Assembly (NCBI GenBank): GCA_035048495.1
Contig: CM068542.1
Span: forward strand, 41,445,109-41,509,108
DNA: 64,000 bases
Direction of reading: 5' to 3'
DNA from: Euptelea pleiosperma
Lineage: Eukaryota; Streptophyta; Magnoliopsida; Ranunculales; Eupteleaceae
Positions 1-12,300 of the stretch are shown piece by piece (within the stretch, counting starts at the first letter, position 1; each line of letters starts with the position of its first letter). The position numbers were made by a program, and so were the translations under genes. The notes below the pieces were generated by a model that was not told the origin of the DNA, searched no databases, and was given only the letters and a program-made list of their open reading frames with translations.

Positions 1-336
1 TCGATCGTACGGGCCTGAAGCCGCTGCGTACGGACCTTCCATTCGATTTCAGGTACAGTTACACGGAGAGCAATCCGGCAGTCAGACCGATCGGATTGCG
101 CGAGCCTAAGTACTCGCCATTTGGACCTGGTCGTCTCGACCGGGTTTGGACTGGGGTCTGCGCTCCGGCCGTCGATCCGACTGTGAAGTCCGTAGACGGG
201 AATGAAGATGCAAAGTTGGAGGAGAAGCGACAGAGATTGAGGGAGGCAGTTCTCGGGGCGCCACTCACCAATGCTGAGAGAAAAATTCTGGTGGAGAAGT
301 GTCAGAGGAATAAAACCAACAGACAAGTTAATTTGG
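1..336 (+). CDS. CAF1: CAF1 exon (partial): pre-CRM region and start of CRM domain 1
   Basis: Open from the window edge in the frame whose first full codon starts at 3. It encodes the family-typical stretch [19 protein letters not shown] followed by [12 protein letters not shown], then a basic segment and the start of CRM1 ([13 protein letters not shown]). The donor is G|GTAAAA at 337, leaving one base of a Gly codon. Exon 2 supplies the other two bases. Confidence 0.9.
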
Positions 337-3300
337 GTAAAATTTTCCTTTTAAATTTGTTTGGTGATTTTGTTATTTGGTTTTGATTACTTATTTACTT
401 GCTAAATCTCGATTAATAGATACAAATAAGGAATATCAGCGTGAATTTTTCATGGACCTCTCTATAAATTTGAAGACCAAAATGCCAAACTAGTTTCGGT
501 TACCTTTTTTCTTCTGTATTAATTTGTCTGGTGACTGTAGTTGCTGTCTTTTGACATCTTACTTTTAGGTGCAAAGATGGAAAAATAAAATTATGTTTGT
601 CTGTGCCTAAAATGTCATCAAGGTTAATGCTGATTGAATTAACAAACTGAAATTTCTAAGTGCGTCTTTGTCACTGAGGAGAAACAGAGGTAGCTACAAA
701 ACAATTCAATTGAATTTTGTGCTCAACTTCTTTTTTCTTTTTTGTTACTGTGGGTAAGCTATAGCTGAACCAGGAACCTCATGGTTGCAATTCAATATGT
801 TAACTGATTGAGCTAGAGGCTCAAGCCCAATATTGCTGAACTTATTACCTAAGATGCCCTGATATGGATATGGACAGTGATACTAGTATAGAAAATAGGG
901 ACACCACTCTTCATTTCCCGAAATCTAAGACACGGATACCAGTATCTCATCCAATATGTTGATACTATGCTTTTTAATTGTTTAAAATTTTCAAGCTAAG
1001 TATCATCTTTAACATTCACATCGTGCCAAATATGCATTATTTTTCATGCCCCAAACTTGGAATACAAAACACGACCCACGACATAGGACCCAACATGCTA
1101 TCCGTGAGCTGCCCGACCCGCGACCCAAGGTCGAATAGAATACCCAAGGTCAAGGCATGAGGGTTAAAACAGTAAAACTTTAGTCAATAGGGTCAATGTT
1201 ACAAAAAATAAGAATTTAAACAAGTTCAAGGTTCGGGTTTTTGTGCACAGAAACCAGATTAGTCCGACTTGCAAAAATCATAGCCATTTCTTTAAAAATC
1301 GAAATGGGGTGATTCAAAAGGCTGTGGAAAGTAGACTTACTGAAGTTTATATGAAAAATATAGAAGGCTTTAGAACTTACAAAAACATACATAAAATAAC
1401 GTGTACACAGTGTTTTTTTTGTGAAAAACAGCAGAAAAAAGAAACAAACATAAAAAATATTAGTGAAGATTTTTATAAAACTCAATAAAAATGGTTTTGA
1501 AAGATGTGTTTTGCCCCTATTTATCATAATGTTTATGGAAAGAAAACAAGGTGAAACAACATGGGTGTTTTTAGGATTTTTCTAGGTATAGAAAACATAA
1601 ACTAATTTGTGCAGTCTTCACTTAAAACTCTGTATAAAATCGAATACTTATAAAAAGACGAGGTCAAGTTTTTTGGAAACTAGACTTAAAATCCTACAAG
1701 TCTCATGTTTTATGAAAACCCTAATTTTGAGGTCTACTAGTTGTAGCATTAGCCTCAAGACAGAGAACACTATTTGCAGGGTTTACAAACCTGCAGAGGA
1801 TCCTTGTTCCTGGGTTCAGACCTAAGGGTTAGAAAACATGAAAGTTTTTGGAAAAAATTTAGAAAATAAAACATTAAGTTAGTTGAACTTGGACACAAGA
1901 ATTGCCTCAATTCAATTCTCAGGACAAAAATGTTGTTGCATGTGAGGTGTCAAATTGTCATTTGTTCCCTCATAATCTAATTACAATCCAACTAAAAGTT
2001 TGTGTCTCCTTAACTCCTATTGGTTCTCTCCTAAAAACTCTCTTCCTACTGATTTTCCCTACACAAGTGACTCATCAATTAGGTGTCCTTATGTAAAATA
2101 AGTAGGTGTCTCAAGAGTAGATAGAGTTCCACTCTCCTTCCCTCTAAAAGCTCCCAATGATTTGCAAGGGTTGGGGTGTCCACCTCACCCTTATTTAATG
2201 CTCCCATAATTAATGTTATTTAATGCTCCCCTAAGTATTGTTAAGATGGACACCTGGTATGTGGAAGGGGTGACATACATGCCCCGTGGGACTAGTCGGG
2301 TGCTCTAAGAGGCCCGAATACCCACAATATAAAAAAATAGTTGATTTACAAGTTACCATTCATGTATACAAGAATGTAAAATGACTAAATTACCCCTAAG
2401 GTGTAAAATTACCAAAATGCCCTTTAAGGAAAAAACAAATAAAATTGATGGTCTTACCTTAATGCAGGTAGGCATGTTGGAGTCCGACACAGGTGTGGAG
2501 TATTCGATTCAGCGAACCTTGAGAAATAGGATTCGTGGACTCAACAATATACTTTGAATAATGTGGAGCGAAGTAACTATTTTTAATATATTAATAACGA
2601 TAATAGGATAGGACATCTAAGGATTTGTATGATATACTTAGAAACAAGAAACACACACACACATAGCATTGCAAACAAAAATTCAATTGCAAAATGTAGA
2701 ACTTTATGACCTATGGCAATTGTTAATTAATATCTTGCAAGGAAAGAGAAAAAAAAAACAAAATTTAGAAGTGTCACACTAGAATTCTCGTCGTGTTGGA
2801 TACCGATACACCGATACTTTAAATAATGCAGAGCGATGTAACTATTTTTAATATATTAATAAGGATGATAGGATAGGACATTTAATGATTTGTATGATAT
2901 ACTTAGAAACAAGAAAACACACACACACATAAAGTTGCATACAAAAATTCAATTGCAAAATGTAGAACTTTATGACCTATGCCAATTGTTAATTAATATC
3001 TTCCAAGTAAGGAAAGAGAAAAAAAAAAAAAAGAAATTTAGAAGTGTCACACCAGAATCCTCATCGTGTTGGATGCCGATATGCCGATACATGTTCGACA
3101 CAAGTACTTCCCCATTTAGAAGAGTCCATGTAACATAGGCCAAATGTAATGAAACTTCTAACATTTCCAAAGTTTCTTGCCATAAAAATGTTATAATACA
3201 CTTTATTTTTCTAACTAACAAAAGGACTAAGGAAATTGTTAGGACTAAGAATATGAGAAATTGGTGTCGTAGAAGTATCCATGCAATATCTAGGATTAGT

Positions 3301-6300
3301 ATTGTTTTTGTATCATGTCTAGGGGTGTAAATGAGCTGGGTTTGGGTTAGGACCCCCGACCCAGCTCTGCTCGGGCAAAGCACGGCTTGACCCGTTATGA
3401 ACCTAATTATTTGGGCCCAAGCCCAGCTCATTAATAATTATAAGGGGGTGGGCCATTAGATTTGGGCTGGACCTAAGGTAAGTTTTTGTTAAAGCCCAAG
3501 CCCAACCCATTTATCTAGCGGGTCTTAAATCAAGCCCTGTTTGTCTGGCTTATAAATGCAATCAAACCCCAAGACTATTAGGGCCAGGCCTAAAAGCCTA
3601 TTGGGCTAGCTCCGCCTATTTATACACGTATACAACATGCATCTTGAAGTATTCAGGCATCATAGCTTATAACAGTTTACCACAAGGTGCAGATTTGATC
3701 CTAACTTACTCACTCAAAGACTAGGTTTTAAATTTCAATTTTGAGCTATCTTTTGGTCAGCTTGGAAATGATGAAAATATAGTGAAATTTTTTGTTGAAA
3801 ATTTAGGAAATGTCAAATTGAGCATGAAAAATATACTCATTAGCCATCAAACTATGATGAACAACCATATGGAGTGTGGAAATGAAGATCTATAGCATTC
3901 TTTTACACATTAATGCAACTTTTGAGAGCTTGACAGCCAAAAACAACTGTAGTTACACGTGAAAATTATCATAATCATGTCACATTGCCTATACACACCT
4001 GAAATATGTATAACACTTTACTTATCAGAAAAAAAATAAAAAATATGTATAACACTTGCTTATATGGTACAATCTATTAATACTACGTCCACACATTATC
4101 ACGCAATCTTTTTTATATATATGTATAAAGGATGGGAATATTTTGACAAGGCTTATCTTGATATAGATTTTTACATGACTATGTGGGGCCCACATGGAAA
4201 TGAGACAGGCTTTTTTAGTGAGAATGATCTCCATGTTGAGTAGATCTTCACTAAAACCAGCCCATTCCGACATTTCTAGCCTTGTCAAAAGTGGATTACA
4301 AGTTAAAAATTTCTAGATTGTCTAAATTCACATTTAATAGGGTTAGATATTGTAGAATGGGTTGATTTTTTGAGAGGATGATCTCTATGGAGAGGAGATT
4401 GTGGATGATCTCTCCATGGTGAGGTGATTATCCTCACCAAAAGCATGTGTTGAATCTTATGCATGCGGGTCCCACGTACCTGTGTCAAAATCTGTCAAAG
4501 AATCTAGGTAAGAATATCTTGACCATGAGTAGCATACTATTTTATGTATTTTTATTTTAAGAAAAAATTTAATAGTTTTTTATTTATAATAATAAATTTA
4601 TATATAGATAGTTAACCAATCATAATTCATTTGTACTAATGTATGAATATTGCATAATTTACAAGTATCAATAATTTATAATATTTGTTAAATTATTGTA
4701 ATTTTTAAAATACATTTTCAAAACAAACTATTTTTTTGTCGTAATTTATTGTTTACTGAAAATATTTCCATTGAAATATTGCAATTTTCTTGCCAAGTTT
4801 TTATTATATCGGTCGACATTGTTAAACACCCATTTACCCCAAAAGATCGACCTCGCACAACATTAGTTTAAAGTTTCGGCCGAAACCGAAACGTTTCGGT
4901 TTCGGTACATGCCGATACAAGATACGGGTTTGTATCGGAAAACTCAAAGTTTCGGCTCAGTTTCGGTGGTTTCGGACCGAAACCACCGAAACTACCGAAA
5001 CTGTGACTGAAATTACCGAAACTCTTTCATTTGGTTTCACCAAGTTTCGGACCGAAACCACCGAAACTGCCGAAACGTTTTGGTTTCGCCCGCGACCGAA
5101 ACCGAAACGAAACCAACGACTTTGAACCATGCACAACAAGCCCTTAGGGAGTGGCATTATTGACCCCCAACAATCCCCCCCTCAAGAATGCGCTTCTCGT
5201 GACTCGATCCCTTTGTTGGGGGTCAATAATTCCGCTCCCTAAGGGCCTATTGTGCGAGGTCGATCTTTTGGGGTAAATGGGTGTTTAACATGGTATCAGA
5301 GCAGGGAGATCCTACTAGGTCGTGAGTTTAAGTCCCCGGCAAAGTGCTGAGGGGGGTGTTGTTTGGCTGTGTAGCCAGCACTACGCTTGTGCTAGACCCG
5401 TGGATCCTTTGATATACATTGTTACACCTCCCTCTAACAGCTTGAGCTTTTAGAGTAAAGTGGTTGTCAACAGCATTTATTATTCCCAAACTATTTCACA
5501 AAATAATGGTGTTTTTTTTTTTTTTTTTGCAAAAATTTCACTAAATATAATACAAATTTGACCTGTAAGTTCCTCTCTAAACCAAAATATTTTGCTGAAT
5601 TCTCGAAATCAATACTATGCCCGAAGAAGAACTATAACAATTCAAAACTTAAAAGGGGTTGTGACCTGGAACTAAGAATACTAAGACTAAGATTGCCAAA
5701 TTATTGTCTCAAAATTAAATTGAATAGTGAATTAATCTGGCTGCTAGACCTTTTTTTTTCTGACAAGTGATGTAGCCACAATAATTCTAACAATGCATGA
5801 TTTATCCATCACAAACATAATCAAGAAATTGTAGTTAATAGGGGTTTGGATAAATTGGAAAAGGTGAGGCATGAAAACTAGACGTTTGACAAAGAGAGGA
5901 GGAAGACTCAAGATAGCAAGAAGCCATCCCCCCTACATCTTCTATACACATGGCACACAATTGGGGTGGTTGCTACCCATCATTAGATGGGATGGGCTCT
6001 AAGGAAATCTTCTAGGTCAAAATTTGCCCAATTGGCTAAAAATAACCACCCAATTATAGACTTTATTATGGACCATTTGCCATGCTTTATCTAAGCATCA
6101 GAAAGAATATGATAGATTGGATGGGTCAGATCATCTGATTGAAATCATTGAACCAATATTTGGTCCAGGGAATCTCGTAGGTGCTAACCATCAATTGGTG
6201 GATCCTGATTCTGACTGCTTTGCATATGTACACAGGCAGACAGGATGGCTTCTTTCCATCCTCCCCTCTCATTAGAATTCTACAGGGAATGTAATCCTAG

Positions 6301-9300
6301 GATGTCAATTTTGAACTGCAACCAAATAACCCTTTATACACGACAGAGATAAGTGGCATTTTTCCTGTAAATTGCTTTATCATCTGCTTCCATTTACTCT
6401 TGTGCTGACAAGTTCTTTTACAGGGAGGGATGGTCTAACTCACAACATGCTGAATGATATTCATAATCACTGGAAGCACGCTGAGGTTGTTAGGATAAAG
6501 TGTCTAGGTGTTCCCACTGTTGACATGAAAAATGTGTGCACCCAGCTTGAGGTATTCTCCTTCCAATCTAATTTTTTTCCTTCTTTTAGCGTCAGTTATT
6601 TTCCCAGTGAAGATGACATTGAGGATACTTATGCTAGCTACCATGGAACCTTGCTATTAGCTTGTTATTTTAATTACAATCGCTGCCTTCTGTTAGGAGG
6701 TCTCAAAAACTATTATTGATTTAACGAAATATCATCATGAGAAAGTGAAAGTCTCTACTAGTGGAGTGGCACACAGTGTGCATATCTTACACGTGATCTT
6801 GGTAGAGTTGATAAAATAAAGTCTGACCCCTGAAACAGCTTTATTAGATGGTAAATGATTTAACATCATGTCATCCAAAAGATGCAACCATGGTACATGA
6901 TTGTTTTGGTATGGTTTGATCCTATGTAATTGGAGTAAATACTGTTTTAAATCTGGTAGTCTACAATTGGAACCACATTTGTTTGGTGGGTCCAAAGTTG
7001 TTGAATTATGACTGTACTTTAGTCATGATGGACTATTGATGGGAGTCTAAATTCTAAATGGAGCCCATTGAATGGTGACCCCATCCAGTGGATCACAAAT
7101 GGGGCCCCATTGATTGGCAGGCCCTAAGCACTTGGACAATGTCAATTTTTTGACCAAGTAGACTTTAAGTGGGACCTATCTCAACTAGGACCCATTGAGG
7201 GTGAGACCCATGTGGATGGACTAGCATCACTCCTTGGTAGGGTAGGAGATAGCCCCCATTTAGGTGTTGATCCTGATGAGAGGATTTGGAGGTGGGACCC
7301 TAAAGGTAAATTTTCAGTTTCCTCTTTCTATCGCAACTACTTACTGGGGAGTGTGGAAGCTTTTCTAGCTTCGGTTGTGTGGCGATACCCGATTCCTTCG
7401 AAAGTGAAATTCTTCGCATGGATGACATTTCATGATAAGATATCGACTATGGATCACCTTATTAGTAGGGGTATGATGCTCCCTAATAGGTGTGTTTTAT
7501 ACAAAAATGAAGGTGAGACAGTGGATCATGTCCTCTTACATTGCCGATTCTCCCTAGCTGTGTGGCAAACGTTCTTTGCTTTGTTCAGGATTCAATATGT
7601 TGTTCCACACCATGTGAGTGACCTTCTCCAAGTGTGTGGGGAGGACTCTTTTTCTGGAAGAGGGAGGCTCCTTTGGCGCTATTTACCCTTCGCGGTTATA
7701 CTGGCAATTTGGCAGGAGAGGAATCTCAGAATTTTTGAAGATAAAGAAAAAGGAATGAGGTAGGTGGTCTTGAATGTGAAATCTCTCCTATATCTGTAGT
7801 CTTCTTGTTCCGCTCTATTCCGATGATGTTTCTTTGAGTCCTTTGTTTTCCTTTGGGATGAGTTGTTAGGGGATCTTTCTCCTTCTCTTAGGAGCTAGAT
7901 CCCCCTCTTTGTAAATATTTGAGGTTTCCCCTTCTTATATGAATATACATATTTATCAAAAAAAAAAAGGTGAGACCCATGTGCTAGGATTATGACTATT
8001 ACATATGTATCCATTGATTGGCAGGTCATTGATTTTTGGCTTTTTAGATCTAATGTGGCATACTTGGACCCATGTATGCCACATATGTTGATAAATTGAT
8101 TATTATTGTAGTTGATCATCACCCCATATGTGTAAAGTTAGAGAAGACGGAGAAGTAGAGAGAATAAGAGAAGAGAGGAGAGAAAATAGAGAATCGAACT
8201 TAGCTAGTTTGGCTTTTTCATTTGTGTATATATATCACTTAATTACATAATATAATGTAGAAAGCTAGTAATACGCCTAAGAATAAAACATACTCTAATA
8301 CTTCCCTTAAGCTGGAGCATAAAGATTATACATCCCTAGCTTGTTACATAATAGAGATGACAGACTCCGGCCTAATGCCTTAGCAAACATATCACCAAGT
8401 TGATCAATTGATTTAATATATGGAATAGCAATCGTCTTACTCAAAACCATGTCCCGAACAAAGTTGCATTCAACTTCATGTTTAGTTCTCTCATGAAACA
8501 CTAGGTTACTAGCAATAAAGACAGTAGCCTTATTATCGCAATGCATTTTGCATATAAGTAGGAATCTCAAACCCCATCTCTTGAAAAAGAGATTTCACCC
8601 ACATCATCTCACATGCAGTATGAGTCATAGCCCTGTACTTCGCCTCTGCACTGGATCCAGCAACCACATTATGCTTTATATTCCTCCCTATGACCAAGTT
8701 ACAATCACCAAATGTACAATACTCAGAAGCGGACCTTTTATTAGAATGATTTCTGGCTTAATCTGCATTAGAAAAACTGGTGATACTCAAGTGTGTGGAT
8801 GGTCATTATGACATGCCATTACCTTTTGCACCCTTCAAGTACCTCAAAATACGGTACACAACATCCCAATGTGGTTGGCACAGAGCATGCATACTCTCAC
8901 AATCCTAACTGCAAATGTAATATCTTGATGACATACACCTATCTACACCCAATTGCTTGTTTTTCGGGAGGAAGAGTAGTCCGTTTTCACGTGTTGTTCT
9001 GGAGAAGATCACCAATCTCCTCATTCATAGCTTGTTTCTATCCAAAAGTAGATAAGGCATGTTGATAGGTTTAGGAATATAAACAACAGAAAGAGACAAA
9101 GTAAAATCATGTAATAAGGGAAACATAATGAAATGACACTAAATTAGCAATTGGATCGATGTTGAGTACGAGAGCGAATACCTTTATTGAAAGCAATGGG
9201 TAAATCGATAGAAAGATCCTCAAGCGAAGTAGATGATTGAGGAGCATGCACTGCAGCAATGGTTGGTGTAGATTTGGCCTTTTTGTGATAAACTTGTAAG

Positions 9301-12300
9301 GGTTGTGTCGGTGTAGGAGGAAAAATATAGTCCTCCCTTGGAGTGTCAACAAATAAATGACCATGTATAGACTAATATCAGGAGAAAAGAATGTTGTACC
9401 CTAAAAGGTATAGCATCAACACTAACATAATAACGACAAGATGATTAACAGTAACAACGATAACCTTTTTGAGTACAAGAATATCCCAAAAAACACACTT
9501 AATAGCAAGATGAAACAATTTATCATGACCAAGACCCAATATACGAACAAAGGACACACAACCAAAGACATGTGGAGGCAGACTAAATAGAGAAACATCA
9601 GGAAACTAAGTAGAAAATGGAGACTGGCCCCCCAAAATAGACAATGACATTCAGTTAATCAAGTAACAGGCAGTAAACACATCATCCCCTTAGTAGGTTT
9701 TTAGAACATTCCCTTATAAAAAAAGGTTTAGAATTAACCATCTTAGCTTCGGAAGAGACGGATGACCCAAAAGACAATGCCGCTGATAGGGAGACACGCT
9801 TGTGGTAAAAGTACTTTTACATCCAAAACTTGTACGCTTGTTGTAAAAGTACTTTTACATCAAGTGTACAAGTTGTTACGCCTGGACTTTTGATCTAAAA
9901 AATTGAACCAACCGTCTAAGGTAGTTTTACTTGCAAGTGTATAAGTTTTGTTGTAGTACTTTTACAAGATCGAATCCATAGGGATTGTCTTGTGCGTAAG
10001 AACTACTGACACAAAACCACAAAAGAAAAAAATCGAGAAAGAGAGATTTTCCACACGATTGCAGAGCGAGCGAAAGCGAGTGATGCAAACAACTATAGAA
10101 ACTACTAAGGCAATGTCGAGAGTAAAGAATATCAGAGAGAAGGGCTAAGGTTTTAGGGATCCACCTAGCTCTTCGCTTATGTTTCTCTTTTGATTATGCT
10201 TTTCTTGATCAGACGACAAATATCAATTTGTTCTTATCGGAATGTTTAACAATAAAATCTACTAAATAAATTCAAAATAGGAGAATTAAGTTAAAGAGAA
10301 CTAGTCAATTAAAAATTGATCATTTAGCCACAAGGATTCTCAGGCATTCACCATACCAGTTGATCATGATGAATCAAGAGAGCGTATAGGCTCACAATTT
10401 ACCCAACAAATAAATATTCTCAAATAACTTGAAACTCCATTAACAATATATTCCAAATGATAATCAACAGAGTATCCATAGAGAAAGAACTAGGCTTCAC
10501 CTTCAACCTTAACAAGAATTTTAGCCGACCATTGTTATGAAAAAATCCATGAACAATAAATTAGCTAAACAAATCAAAAAGAAAAAAAAATATACAAAAG
10601 AACAAAAAGGAGAACTAGAAGATAGCTGTGAAAGAGAGAGCCGTAAAATATGATCAACCCCCAAACGTCCCACAAGAGTGCCTTTTTATAGGGGTGTTGA
10701 ATGACCACCCTTGTTGATTCCACGTTTTTGCCTTCTTTCCATGGGTGGATGCTCATTTCTTTATTCCAAACTTGGAAAGTTAAAACCAGCCTTTTGTCTT
10801 TTGCAATTCTTCCATGCAGGTAAGAAGACCAATTCCTTTGTTTGATGTACAATCTCCTCTCAATCACGTTGAACACTTTCTCTTTTAGTCAATAGAAAAC
10901 AACTTTCCTTTCTTAAAATAATGTTTTCTTTTGAATAACAAGTTATCCCCTTTATTTAATGCCAAGTTGGAAAGTTCCCAATATCAAAAGCCCCTTTTTG
11001 GAAAGTCAACAACTATTTTTCCTTTTTAAACAAATTGTCTTTCCCTTTTCAATGCATTTTTGTCTTATTTATTCCCAAAATATATTCTTTCACCGTGTAG
11101 CCTTATCTTGTTCCAAAACTTTTTCTTGCTAAATGACAAAACAAAACACCTTGCTTCTTTATATGCCACATCACCCATTGCTTTAATCTCCACCGTCCAT
11201 CTCAGCCTTCAACATGCTTATAGACTCAACATTATGGTCCAACAATTTATCCATCGATTTGGCCCACCAATTTGTGTGCTTCACACATGCTGGCTCATTC
11301 AACACCTTGGACTACCTCGTTGGCCCACTATCATGGCCCGTGACTTAGTCTCCCCCTTGGCCCGTCAATTCGGTCCACATCTTGGTCCATGACACTAGCC
11401 CATCTCCATCATCCAGCCAATGTGGTACCTTTGTTGTGATGCTCTTTTCTTTATGCTCATAATCAGCAACTTGTAACCATCAAGCCTTTGATTTAGCACA
11501 TGATCTAGCCGATGTTTGGTCCATCCTAGGAAATAAAACCCATTTGCATTGTAGCCATCACCACGACCATTTCTTGAACCAACTCACATGCCGACCCACT
11601 TGCCTATGACTCAGCATAGTGACCCACTAACTCGGCTCGTGTTCTGGTAATCTGCCCAAATCTCAGAAGTGGTCCCGCTAAGGTTCCTGTGTGAGAGAAT
11701 ACACGTAATTAGACCACGTAAGAGAGAGTACACGTTTATATACAATTATGGAGATATATGCAAAGGAAAATGCAATAATGCGTATCAAAAGTAGGATAAT
11801 GATATAATTTTGAGCAATTATCAATAGATGCAGAGCCAGAATTTGTCACACCAACACGAATTGTAGATGAAGCTTGTGACACACTCTTTGCAGTAGTTTG
11901 TTGCACCTCCTCGGACGTCTGATTTGCCCAGGTTGGTTTGTCTCATTTATCCAAACACCAATCAACAGTGTGACTAGTAGCACCACAATATGTACCCTTC
12001 CGTTGCCCACCTCTGCCACCATCATTGCCACCAGAAAAGTTACTATGACCACTAGGGAAGTTATCACAACCACCAAAAAAAAAATTCTACGGCAACTGAA
12101 AGAATTACCACTATCACTAGAAAAATTTTCACGACCACCGGAAAATTATCACAAACTACCAGAACCACTCCCATGATTACCAGAAGATAGAAGGGCTAAA
12201 TTCTTTTTGGAACTACTAGTTTCTGAAGTGGGTACTCTTAGAGATGCTTTCTGTAATCTAGCATACACATTTTTGAGATTAGGGAGGGATTTGCTAGTCA

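Noticed and set aside
2970..3431. 153-residue minus-strand open frame
   Set aside because: It spans the end of a tandem duplication and a poly-A tract, with no domain or codon structure.
5291..5340. tRNA-like text (TGGTATCAGAGC ... GAGTTTAAGTCCC)
   Set aside because: No cloverleaf can be drawn; it is a retroelement primer binding site. The same applies near 18630, 28495 and 43570.
9784..11823. Complete gypsy element
   Set aside because: No gag or pol sequence and no second LTR; only an LTR-like segment can be supported.
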